A DNA stretch of 64,000 bases from Saccharopolyspora soli. Lineage in GTDB: Bacteria; Actinomycetota; Actinomycetes; Mycobacteriales; Pseudonocardiaceae. Below, in pieces: positions 26,717 through 34,491 of this stretch; the first letter of the stretch is position 1, and each line of letters begins with the position of its first letter. The stretch lies in NCBI RefSeq assembly GCF_022678645.1, contig NZ_JALBWV010000054.1, positions 1 through 64,000 of the forward strand, written 5' to 3'. The position numbers and the translations under genes were made by a program. The notes below the pieces were generated by a model that searched no databases, had not been told where the DNA came from, and was given only the letters and a program-made list of their open reading frames with translations.

Positions 26717-27295
26717 TCAGTCGCGCGGGCCTTCGCCGCCGTGACCGTCCGGGTTGTAGTGCAGCTGGTAACGGTCATAGCGCTCCTGACCGATGGCGGC
26801 CAGCGCCGCCGGGACCGGCTCCGGATCCTGCAGGAACGGCTCCTCCTCATCGCACGCGTGCTGCCACGTCGCGAACTCGAGCGCGATCTGGTTCACGGGG
26901 TCCTCGAAGTAGATCGAGTGACAGAACCCGTGGTCCAGCTCGCTCTTGATCTTCACGCCGTTGTCCTCGAGGTGCTGCTTCGCCTTTTGCAGCTCAGCCT
27001 CGGAGGGAACCGTGATCGCCAGGTGGTTGCCCGCACCCAGCAACGAGTTGTCCGCCGGCACCTCCACATCCTTGAACTCGAAGAACGCGATCGTGTCCTG
27101 CTCACTGATCCGGAAGAAATAGTGACGGCTCCCGCCGAGGTTGCCGGGCACCGCACCCGGGAACGGATCCGGGTCCGGCAGCGAGAGAGTTACCACCACC
27201 GGAAACCCGAGGAGGCCGTTATAAAACTTGACCGTTTCCTCCATGTTGTTCGTGACGAAAGCCATGTGATGACAGCCGGACGTCCGAATTCCCAT
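26717..27295 (-). CDS. VOC-family protein, copy 2
   Basis: A 192-residue near-duplicate of the protein at 15323-15901, with the same metal-site segments (HHMAFVTNNMEETVKFY, IAFFEFKD, GNHLAITV) and the same acidic Gly-rich end (GGEGPRD). ATG at 27295 is preferred because GGAGG lies seven bases upstream; an in-frame start at 27313 is possible. It is the first gene of the hydroxyquinol operon, 80 bases before the reductase-like gene. Confidence 0.87.
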   Translation of the reverse strand: MGIRTSGCHHMAFVTNNMEETVKFYNGLLGFPVVVTLSLPDPDPFPGAVPGNLGGSRHYFFRISEQDTIAFFEFKDVEVPADNSLLGAGNHLAITVPSEAELQKAKQHLEDNGVKIKSELDHGFCHSIYFEDPVNQIALEFATWQHACDEEEPFLQDPEPVPAALAAIGQERYDRYQLHYNPDGHGGEGPRD

Positions 27296-27522
27296 GTCAT
27301 ACCTCCTGATCAAGGGTGTCGGGCCAGCTCCAACGCTGACCTATGACGGGCTTCACACTACGGAGAAGATATTTCTGCGTCAATAAATCTGGATCAGGAG
27401 TCCCTGATGTTTCGATTCAGGCCTGCCGCACGGCCTGACACCTGAGTTCCGCCCGCGGTACGCCGCCTGCTGCGATGTGACGTAACCTCAAAATGACCGA
27501 GTTTCGTCACAAGGAGGTTCCC

Positions 27523-28212
27523 GTGCCGACGACGACCTGCCGCGTCTGCGACAAACCCATCGTCGCGCCCAACACGGGACGGCCGCCCCGATACTGCTCC
27601 GCCGCTTGCCGACAACACGCCTACCGGGTCCGGAAGCGTGCCCCCAGGCTTCAGCCCGAGCGTCAGCGGCCGGCGCCATGCGCGGCCGCCACCCCCCCGG
27701 ACATCGAGGAGAAGGACGTGCCGCATCTGACCCGGCGGGAACTGCTGGCGTGGCGCGGAGTGCTGGAAGTCCAGACGACGATCCTGCCGACACTGGAGCG
27801 AGAGCTGCGCGAGAACACGGGCCTTACCTTGAGCGAGTTCGATGTGCTCTACCAGCTTTGGCGGACGCCAGAGCGGCAGTGCCGCATGGTCGATCTGGCC
27901 CGCGCGGTCCTGGTCACGCCCGGCGGCGTCACCCGCATAGTCACCCGCCTCGAGGAGCGAGGGCTGGTCCGGCGACTCACGACCGCCGGCCGCCAAGCCG
28001 TGACGACTCAGCTCACCGCACAGGGTCAACGAGAGCTCGACGCGGCGATGGACGTTCATTTCCAAGGCGTGCGCCGCATGTTCGTGCAGCACCTCCAAAG
28101 AGAAGACATAGACCGGATGTTGCCGCTCTGGGCGCACATCCGCCAATCCACTCCGCCCTCGACGTGCGATGGCCCCGGGGGTCCGGATACGGCTACTGAA
28201 GCGGGCGCCTGA
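27523..28212 (+). CDS. MarR-family regulator with an N-terminal zinc-finger module
   Basis: A protein of about 229 residues from a GTG at 27523, which has a near-perfect AAGGAGG six bases upstream. Residues 1-35 form a small Cys cluster: CRVCDKPI, then PPRYCSAACRQHAYR, the four-Cys motif seen as a stand-alone finger in many actinobacterial proteins. After a linker, residues 70-205 are a MarR winged helix: LRENTGLTLSEFDVLYQL, MVDLARAVLVTPGGVTRIVTRL and RLTTAGRQAVTTQLTAQG. It is divergent to the VOC-headed hydroxyquinol operon (starts about 230 bases apart) and likely regulates it. The fusion of finger and MarR is unusual. Confidence 0.85.
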   Translation: MPTTTCRVCDKPIVAPNTGRPPRYCSAACRQHAYRVRKRAPRLQPERQRPAPCAAATPPDIEEKDVPHLTRRELLAWRGVLEVQTTILPTLERELRENTGLTLSEFDVLYQLWRTPERQCRMVDLARAVLVTPGGVTRIVTRLEERGLVRRLTTAGRQAVTTQLTAQGQRELDAAMDVHFQGVRRMFVQHLQREDIDRMLPLWAHIRQSTPPSTCDGPGGPDTATEAGA

Positions 28213-28377
28213 CGGTTTCACGGCGACGGATTCGGCGCCCATGGCGACCCCGCCGGCTCCCCCACCGCCGCGAAGGTTCTGCCCGCTCATCCGGAGGGTT
28301 CACTCGCCCGCCAGAACGTGGCTCCGCCGGATCGGGCGAGCGACACCGATCCGGCGAGTGGATCTCTCGTCAGGATC

Positions 28378-28518
28378 GGAGGAACTCCAGCGCCTGCACC
28401 ACAAAGAGGCCTCGGTGCTGGAAGCTCGGTCCGTGGCCGGAATCGGAATGGATGATCAACTGGCGAGCCGGAAGGAGTAGATCGTAGGTATTGTCGGGTC
28501 ATTGTCGCCGTCGACGCG
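28378..28518 (-). pseudogene. C-terminal remnant of an alpha/beta hydrolase
   Basis: The minus strand reads VDGDNDPTIPTIYSFRLAS, a stop, then in the next frame IIHSDSGHG and LFVVQALEFLRS. These match, in order, NGDNDIMVPTISSFHLA, DSGHGGIF and LFVRQALEFL of the hydrolase at 11977-12816. About seven codons are deleted between the two pieces. Its upstream end is spliced in frame to the alcohol dehydrogenase fragment. Confidence 0.7.
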
Positions 28519-29082
28519 CCGGACCTCTGCGGAGTTCACCGCCGCTCCCCAGCCCGTGCCCACCGCGCAACCAAGTAGGCAGACGCTTTGCAGCGGGACG
28601 TCGTCGGGCACTTTCACCGCGGAGTCCGCCGACACCGTCGTGGTCTCCACGAAGGTCGAGATCCCACACATTTGCCCGACCGGGCCGCCGCCATCAGACA
28701 GTGCGAGCCGGAAATCGGTTGGGTCGCCCCATCGGGACCCGGCGAGCAGGCCTGCGCCGAGATCGCAGAGGTTTTGCATCCCGGAGGCGCACCACCGGCA
28801 GTACCCACACGAGGGCAGGAAGGAGAACACGACGTGGTCGCCCTCGTTGATGCCCTTGTGGTTGCGCCCGGCCTTCGTGACGATGCCCGCGCCCTCGTGC
28901 CCGCCGGCGAACGGATACATCCCCACCGGCACGTCCCCGGTGGCCACATGATCATCCGAGTGGCAGAGACCCGACGCGACCATCCGGACCTGAATCTCAC
29001 CCTCGCGCGGGTCGTCGACCTCCAAGTCGACTGTCTCGTACTTGCCCGGCGACTTCATCAGAATGGAACCACGAGTATGCAC
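28456..29082 (-). pseudogene. Truncated zinc alcohol dehydrogenase fused to a hydrolase tail
   Basis: The first 185 or so residues are the catalytic domain of a medium-chain zinc alcohol dehydrogenase: GLCHSDDHVATGD (catalytic Cys), GGHEGAGIV, a structural-zinc loop with Cys residues (PSCGYCRWCASGMQNLC), and CAVGTGWGAAVNSAEVR. In the family this is followed by PGDTVIVxGxGGxG and the whole NAD-binding domain, which is absent. Instead the frame runs into VDGDNDPTIPTIYSF from an alpha/beta hydrolase and stops. Without the cofactor domain it cannot act as a dehydrogenase. It lies 17 bases downstream of the aldehyde dehydrogenase gene, so the intact form was probably the partner enzyme. Confidence 0.75.
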
Positions 29083-29099
29083 GATGTCCTCCTCGACGC

Positions 29100-30536
29100 T
29101 CAGCAGTAGATGGACTTGAGCTGCTGATACGGGGCCAGGCCCTCGGGTCCGAGCTCCCGCCCGATGCCGCTGGCCTTCACCCCGCCGAAGGGTGCAACCG
29201 GGTCCGGCAGGTACCGATTGACGCCGACGCTGCCTGTCTGCAGCCGGTCCGCCACCGCGATCCCGCGCTCGGGGTCGCTGGTCCAGACGGTGCCGGCGAG
29301 GCCGTAGTCGGACTCGTTGGCGATCCGGACGGCCTCGTCATCGTCCGAGTAAGGGATGACGGTGAGGACCGGCCCGAAGATTTCTTCCTGGCAGACCGTG
29401 GCGTTGTTGTCGAGGCCGGCGAACACCGTGGGCGCCACGAAGTAGCCCGGTCGGTCGAGCTGCTCGCCGCCGACGGTGACCCGGCCACCCTCTGCTTTGC
29501 CCTTGGCGATGTAGTCGGTGACTCGGTCGAACTGGGCCTGGTTGGACAGCGGGCCGATCTGGGTTTCCGGGGAGAGCGAGTCGCCAACGTTCATCGACCC
29601 GGCGAAGGTCGACATGAGGCCGACGATCTCGTCGTACCGGCTGCGGGGGGCGAGGATGCGGGTGGCGAGGAAACAGGTCTGGCCGTTGTTGGCCAAAGTG
29701 GACACGAACAGGTCCGCGCCGATCTTTGCGAGGTCGAGCTCCGCGTCGTCGAGGATGATCGTGGCGGACTTGCCACCCAGTTCCAGAGTGACCGGGCGCA
29801 GTAGCCGCCCGCAGGTCTCGGCGATCTGCCGGCCCGCTGCGGTGGAGCCGGTGAAGCTCACCTTGTCGACCCCGGGGTGCGCCACGAGGTGGGCACCCAC
29901 TTCGCGACCGCCCGGGATGATGTTGAGGACGCCGGTGGGCAGCCCGGCTTCCATCGCTGCCTCCGCGACCAGGGCGCTGTCGAGGACGGTCTGCGGCGAT
30001 GGCTTCGTCACCACCGTGCATCCCGCGGCCAACGCCGGCGCGATCTTGAACATGGACAGCGTCTGCGGGAAGTTCCAGGGCGCGATGGCCGCAACGACCC
30101 CGACCGGTGCTCGGCGGACGTCGATTTGTCCGCCCAGCATCCCCTGTCGCACGTCCGGACCGGCGTTCTCGACCAGGTCCGCGTAGTAGCGCAGCAGCAG
30201 CCCGGGGAACACAGCCTCGAGTTGCCCGGCGACGGCGATGGGCATGCCGTTCTGGGCGGACACGGTCTGCGCGATGGTGTCCTTGCGTGCCTCGATGGCG
30301 TCTGCGAACCGGCGGAGGACCTTCGCGCGCTCCGCCGCCGGTACCCGGCTCCAGCCTGCCGGACCGTCGAAGGCCTCGCGGGCGGCGGCGACGGCCTCGT
30401 CGATGTCAGCTTCCGTGCCGTCGGGCGTGGAGCCGACCGGCTCGCCGGTATTCGGTGAGATGACGGTGATGGTGCCGGTACCGGCCGGTGCGACCCACCG
30501 ACCGCCGATGAACAGCTGATCCTGCGTTTGGTTCAC
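29100..30536 (-). CDS. NAD(P)-dependent aldehyde dehydrogenase
   Basis: A protein of about 478 residues. APWNFPQTLSMFKIAPALAAG is the cofactor-binding region, VSFTGSTAAGR the turn, LELGGKSATIILDDAEL holds the general-base Glu, and NNGQTCFLATRI the catalytic Cys. All key residues are present. GTG at 30536 follows GAAGGGG at eight bases. In this cluster it could oxidise vanillin-type aromatic aldehydes or an aldehyde from side-chain breakdown. It is transcribed with the broken alcohol dehydrogenase and lies downstream of the GAF/Fis regulator on the same strand. Confidence 0.9.
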   Translation of the reverse strand: MNQTQDQLFIGGRWVAPAGTGTITVISPNTGEPVGSTPDGTEADIDEAVAAAREAFDGPAGWSRVPAAERAKVLRRFADAIEARKDTIAQTVSAQNGMPIAVAGQLEAVFPGLLLRYYADLVENAGPDVRQGMLGGQIDVRRAPVGVVAAIAPWNFPQTLSMFKIAPALAAGCTVVTKPSPQTVLDSALVAEAAMEAGLPTGVLNIIPGGREVGAHLVAHPGVDKVSFTGSTAAGRQIAETCGRLLRPVTLELGGKSATIILDDAELDLAKIGADLFVSTLANNGQTCFLATRILAPRSRYDEIVGLMSTFAGSMNVGDSLSPETQIGPLSNQAQFDRVTDYIAKGKAEGGRVTVGGEQLDRPGYFVAPTVFAGLDNNATVCQEEIFGPVLTVIPYSDDDEAVRIANESDYGLAGTVWTSDPERGIAVADRLQTGSVGVNRYLPDPVAPFGGVKASGIGRELGPEGLAPYQQLKSIYC

Positions 30537-30624
30537 GTGAGCGACCCCTTCGTCGAACGTGTCGACTACCGTCGCAGACGGGGCCGAACGCAACTGTGCG
30601 CGTCACGCACAGTCCGGGAGGGAC

Positions 30625-32247
30625 TCAGCGGGTGGGTTCGATCCGCAAAACGCGAAGTCGGCGGTAGAGCGCGGTGCGGCTGATGCCCAGCCGTTCGGCG
30701 GCATGCACCTTGTTGCCCGCGCAGTCCCGCAGCGCACGGACGATCGCGTCTCGTTCCGCCTGCCAGAGTGTCCCCTCGACCGGTCCGGACTCCGGGCGGC
30801 GCCGGCCCGGGGGCAGGTCGGCTTCCGTCACGTCACCGCTCCCGCGTCGGGCGGCGACGTAGTCGATCACTCCGTCCAGCTCGGCGAGGTTTCCGGGCCA
30901 TTCCGCCGCGGCGAGCACCCGCAGCGCGCCGAGGGTGAACCGCGCGCGCCCGCCGGTGGCCTCCCGGAGCCGCGCCTCCGCCAGCGCCGGGATGCGATAG
31001 CGCTCGGCGCGCAGTGGTGTCAGTGTGAGCCGGACCGGGCACAGCGCCCACAACGAAGCCCGTTCGAGATCCGCCGCGGGCCCGCAGGTCATGATCACCC
31101 GCGAGGTGCCCCGCAGCCGGGCTAGCCGCGGGACCAGCCGAACGGGCAGCATGTCCGCGTGCTCCAACAGCACAGTGCCGGGCGCTTCTGCGAACGCGGT
31201 GTCGAGCTCTGCCGGGGTGGCCTCGGCCCCGTCGATGAGGACGGCCCCACCGTTCCCCGCGAGCGCGGCGGCCACCGTGCTGCGTCCGGTACCCGCCTCG
31301 CCCGCGACCAGCACGGACGAGTCCCGGTACCGTTCCAGCTCGGGGCGCAGCGGCCGGTGCCAGTCCGCGGAGTCGGCCGGCACCGGTCGACGCGCTCGTG
31401 GGATCGGGGCAGGTCGCTCCGCTGGCTGCACAGCCAACAAGACGCCACCGTCGAGCCGGTCCATCCGCACGACGATCGAGCCGCCGGTCACCAGCTCCAC
31501 CGAGCGCTGTTCCGCGCGTCCAACCATGTCCTCGGACAATGCCCGCAGGGCCGCCTGGTCTGCCGGTCGGAGCAGGTCTGCAGCGGCACGGTTGGCCAGC
31601 GTGACCTCCGCACCGAAGGCGACCAGCGGCCCGGCGGAGCGACGATTCGTCGCCTCGAAGGCACGCAGCAGGCGGTGATTGGGGCCGTTCGCGTCGTCTC
31701 GCAGGCGCTCGTCGATGTCCCTGGCGAGTCGATCGACGTACGGTCGTAACAGGGAGCCCGCGTCCAGGATCGAGCAAGTCAGGTCCAAGACGCCGACGAT
31801 GCGGCCAGTGGTCGGGCTACGCAGCGGGGCGCCATAACAGGCGAAGTCACGAAAGGACGCCAGGTAGTGCTCTGCGCCTGCCACGGCGACCGGCCTGCCC
31901 TCTTCGAGTGTGGTGGCGATCGAGTTGGTTCCGGTGGTGTCCTCGCTGAAGGTCGCGCCCAGTACGGCCCCAAGGCGCTCCATGCGCCCGGCCAACGACG
32001 GAATGCCGAAACGCAGGTCGGTCAGCCGACCGCGGTGGTCGGCGAGGACGAGCGCGAAGGCGGTGTCGCGGAGCTTGTCGGCGGCGTCATCGAGTACCGG
32101 GGTGGCAGCCCGCAGCAGGGCGCCATCGGAATCGACGTCTACAGGCACGGGTTCCGCCGGCGCTGCCGGCGAGAGACCGACGGCCTGGACACGCTGCCAC
32201 GACCGGGCGATCTCAGGTCGCAGCGGTGCGACTCGCTCGATATTCAT
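30625..32247 (-). CDS. GAF/AAA/Fis-type transcriptional regulator (AcoR-like), AAA domain degenerate
   Basis: A 540-residue regulator. The N-terminal sensor (residues 1-200) has the GAF-like pattern FSEDTTGTNSIATTLEEG and the FACYGAPLRSPTTGRIVGVLDL segment seen in AcoR-type proteins. The middle keeps a Walker A-like GEAGTGRSTVAAAL and a Walker B-like VLLEHADML, but the sigma-54 contact loop GAFTGA is missing. The C-terminus is a Fis-type HTH (NKVHAAERLGISRTALYRRL). Proteins of this kind in actinobacteria, which lack sigma-54, act with ordinary sigma factors. It probably controls the aldehyde and alcohol dehydrogenase genes downstream. Confidence 0.85.
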   Translation of the reverse strand: MNIERVAPLRPEIARSWQRVQAVGLSPAAPAEPVPVDVDSDGALLRAATPVLDDAADKLRDTAFALVLADHRGRLTDLRFGIPSLAGRMERLGAVLGATFSEDTTGTNSIATTLEEGRPVAVAGAEHYLASFRDFACYGAPLRSPTTGRIVGVLDLTCSILDAGSLLRPYVDRLARDIDERLRDDANGPNHRLLRAFEATNRRSAGPLVAFGAEVTLANRAAADLLRPADQAALRALSEDMVGRAEQRSVELVTGGSIVVRMDRLDGGVLLAVQPAERPAPIPRARRPVPADSADWHRPLRPELERYRDSSVLVAGEAGTGRSTVAAALAGNGGAVLIDGAEATPAELDTAFAEAPGTVLLEHADMLPVRLVPRLARLRGTSRVIMTCGPAADLERASLWALCPVRLTLTPLRAERYRIPALAEARLREATGGRARFTLGALRVLAAAEWPGNLAELDGVIDYVAARRGSGDVTEADLPPGRRRPESGPVEGTLWQAERDAIVRALRDCAGNKVHAAERLGISRTALYRRLRVLRIEPTR

Positions 32248-32439
32248 AACGACCTCGCTCGTTACCTGTACAACGACTATCTAGTGACGATAGTGCTTCC
32301 GGCCGATTCGATCCCGACGAACACGAAAGCGTCCATCGCGACAAGAGCCTGAGGGGAAGGACGCGGACGAGGTCCAGGCGGCCGATACCCGGACGGACCG
32401 TCGTTCGCACCATCGAGGGCAACTGCCAGGTCGCGGGCC

Positions 32440-32712
32440 ATCAGGTCGCTCACCCACACGGACCCGGTTTCGCACCCCGGGAAAGGTCGTTGCGCAGCAG
32501 GTCGACGATCATCAGGTTCACAGAAAGGGCCGTCTGGTCCAGCGCCCGCGCAAGAATGTGATCGACAATGCCCGCCACCGAATCCGGTGATCATGCAAGA
32601 CGAGCGGCGACGGAACCACCACTGCGTCCACGGCTTCAGCGCCTCGGATGCCGGCGAGGGTCTTCTTCGCACCGCACGGCACCACAACCATCCCGTTGAC
32701 GGAAACTAGCCG
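32440..32712 (-). pseudogene. Mosaic of UbiX-like and chorismate-binding-enzyme remnants
   Basis: The minus strand reads VNGMVVVPCGAKKTLAGIRG (from 32700 down), the UbiX core motif, and after an eroded gap PDSVAGIVDHILARALDQ, the UbiX C-terminal helix (compare SSVEDIVEHIAVRVLDQ in vdcB). This passes into LMIVDLLRNDLSR and, after a frameshift, CETGSVWVSDLMA. That is the conserved MIVDLLRNDLxRVCxPGSV motif of anthranilate/aminodeoxychorismate synthase component I. Two unrelated decayed genes are thus joined in about 270 bases. The rest of the 32248-32820 gap shows nothing else. Confidence 0.6.
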
Positions 32713-32820
32713 GACGAAATGGCCGCACCCTGCTCGTGGCTTCGGTTGTCACTTGCATGTGCCGCAAGGTAGCGCGCAGCGCACACCGCTCGCCGACACA
32801 GCACGATCGATCGGGCCGAG

Positions 32821-33417
32821 TCAGGCACTGTCGGCACCGTCCACCGGAGTGTCGGCAAGCGGGCATCGGGGGCGCGGCGGGGGCGGCTCGTAATCTCCCA
32901 GCGCCAGTAGCACCTCGCGCAGCGCCGATGACGCCGATCGCGCCTGCGCCTCGGTGACGTCCCGGTAAAGCAGTTCCTGCTCGGCCACCCAGGCCCGCAT
33001 GGTGGCCTCAGCGGTTTCGATGCCGCTGGCTGTGAGCCGGACCCACAGACCGCGCCCGTCGCTCTCATCCCGACGGCGTTCCACCAGTCCGGCACGCAGT
33101 AACCGGCCCAGGACGTTGCTCACCCCTCCAGCGGTCAGCATCAGGCGTGCGTGCATATCGGAAGGCCGCAGTTCGTAGGGGCTGCCCGAGCCGCGCAGCA
33201 CGTTGAGCACGTTGAAGTCCGCCTGAGTGAGGTTCCAGGGTTCCAGGCAGCCGGCCAGGCGATCCTGCAGGATCACTCCGAGCCGCGCGGCTCGCCGAGT
33301 CAACTCCACGACTGCCAGGTCGACTTCCGGCATCTCCCGACGCCACCCGGTCGTCATCCCGTCGACGAGGTCCCGTCCCCTGTCGCGCCCTGCCGACTTC
33401 CGGCCTGTCCCTGCCAT
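32821..33417 (-). CDS. MarR-family transcriptional regulator
   Basis: A protein of about 198 residues with a winged-helix MarR core: WNLTQADFNVLNVLRGSG, the recognition region ARLMLTAGGVSNVLGRLL, and the wing ERRRDESDGRGLWVRLT. The C-terminus ends in a Pro/Arg-rich tail. ATG at 33417 gives a typical N-terminus; the frame is open further upstream to 33510. It is divergent to the metF-led demethylation operon with about 175 bases between starts, where a perfect inverted repeat lies (33468-33483), so it probably represses that operon and itself until an aromatic ligand binds. Confidence 0.87.
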   Translation of the reverse strand: MAGTGRKSAGRDRGRDLVDGMTTGWRREMPEVDLAVVELTRRAARLGVILQDRLAGCLEPWNLTQADFNVLNVLRGSGSPYELRPSDMHARLMLTAGGVSNVLGRLLRAGLVERRRDESDGRGLWVRLTASGIETAEATMRAWVAEQELLYRDVTEAQARSASSALREVLLALGDYEPPPPRPRCPLADTPVDGADSA

Positions 33418-33467
33418 GGCTCTCAGCCTAGCGCCATACATCGTCATCACCGTTCCAAGATAGTTGT

Positions 33468-33483
33468 CAGAAAAACTTTTCTG
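33468..33483. promoter_or_regulatory. Palindromic operator candidate between the MarR gene and the metF operon
   Basis: CAGAAAA and TTTTCTG form a perfect seven-base inverted repeat around a two-base centre. It is markedly AT-rich against the local GC content and lies in the divergent promoter region, as MarR operators usually do. Seen directly; the assignment to the neighbouring MarR protein is inferred. Confidence 0.5.
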
Positions 33484-33591
33484 TGAAACAGTATGAGGTA
33501 GCGACGGCACTCTCGCTAATGACCACTGCGCTCACGTGAGGCTCAAGTACGACGAGACGCCGCCGGCCACTCGAACCGCATGGAGGGGTCG

Positions 33592-34443
33592 ATGAGCCCA
33601 CGCGAAACAGTTGGCACCACAGCCGAGATCCGCACACTCGTCCGGGACGCCAAGATCGAGATCATCCCGATCAAGGGCTACGAAGCGAAATTCGCCGAGG
33701 TCCCGAAGGGCACCACCGTCACGATCACCTGCTCACCGAAGTTCGGCCTGGACCGGACGCTGGCGGCCACCGAGTACGCCGCGGCGGCGGGCTACACCGT
33801 GATCCCCCACCTCGCCGCGCGGCAGGTCACCGACGAGGCCGAACTCAAAGAGTTCGTCCGCCGGCTGGAGGCGGCCGCCGTAACCGACCTCTACGTCATC
33901 GCTGGAGATGCGGCCGAGACCGCAGGGATCTTCACCTCCTCGGCGGAACTCCTGGACTCGCTCGCCGGGTTCGACCACGGGCTGACCTCCATCGGCGTCG
34001 CCTGCTACCCCGAGGGCCACCCCGCAATCCCGGACGACGTGCTCGCAGACGCCTTACGCACCAAGCAGCCGACGGCGCACTACATGGTCAGCCAGCTCTG
34101 CTTCGACCCGAAGACCCTCACGCGCTGGCTGCGCGCCACTCGCGAAGGCGGGATCACGCTGCCCCTGCACATCGGCCTGGCCGCTCCCATGCAAGCCCGC
34201 AAACTCGCCGAGGTCTCGCTCAAGATCGGCGTCGGCTCCTCGCTGCGCTACCTGTCCAAGCAACACGGTCTCGTCGGAAACCTGTTGCGCGGCAAGGCCT
34301 ACCGCCCCGAACAGCTGCTGGCCGACATGGGGCCGGCTCTCACCGCGCCGGAAATGAACGTCGAGCGCTTGCACATGTTCTCGTTCAACCAGGTCGGCGC
34401 CACCGCGCAATGGCAGCAGCGCCTCGCCGGCCGCCAAGCCTGA
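33592..34443 (+). CDS. metF: Methylenetetrahydrofolate reductase-like protein
   Basis: A 283-residue TIM-barrel protein of the MetF family (EIIPIKGYEAKFAEVPKGT, VIPHLAARQVTD, the LYVIAGDAAETAG and GVACYPEGHP segments). In O-demethylation operons this enzyme runs in the oxidative direction and turns 5-methyl-tetrahydrofolate, formed by the LigM-like protein, into 5,10-methylene-tetrahydrofolate. ATG at 33592 is preceded by GGAGGGG; an upstream in-frame ATG at 33580 includes the ribosome site and is unlikely. First gene of a five-gene operon that ends at 38286. Confidence 0.88.
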   Translation: MSPRETVGTTAEIRTLVRDAKIEIIPIKGYEAKFAEVPKGTTVTITCSPKFGLDRTLAATEYAAAAGYTVIPHLAARQVTDEAELKEFVRRLEAAAVTDLYVIAGDAAETAGIFTSSAELLDSLAGFDHGLTSIGVACYPEGHPAIPDDVLADALRTKQPTAHYMVSQLCFDPKTLTRWLRATREGGITLPLHIGLAAPMQARKLAEVSLKIGVGSSLRYLSKQHGLVGNLLRGKAYRPEQLLADMGPALTAPEMNVERLHMFSFNQVGATAQWQQRLAGRQA

Positions 34444-34491
34444 TACAGGCACCCAACCCCCCAGGCAACGTCGCCGCTGAAAGGACCAACC

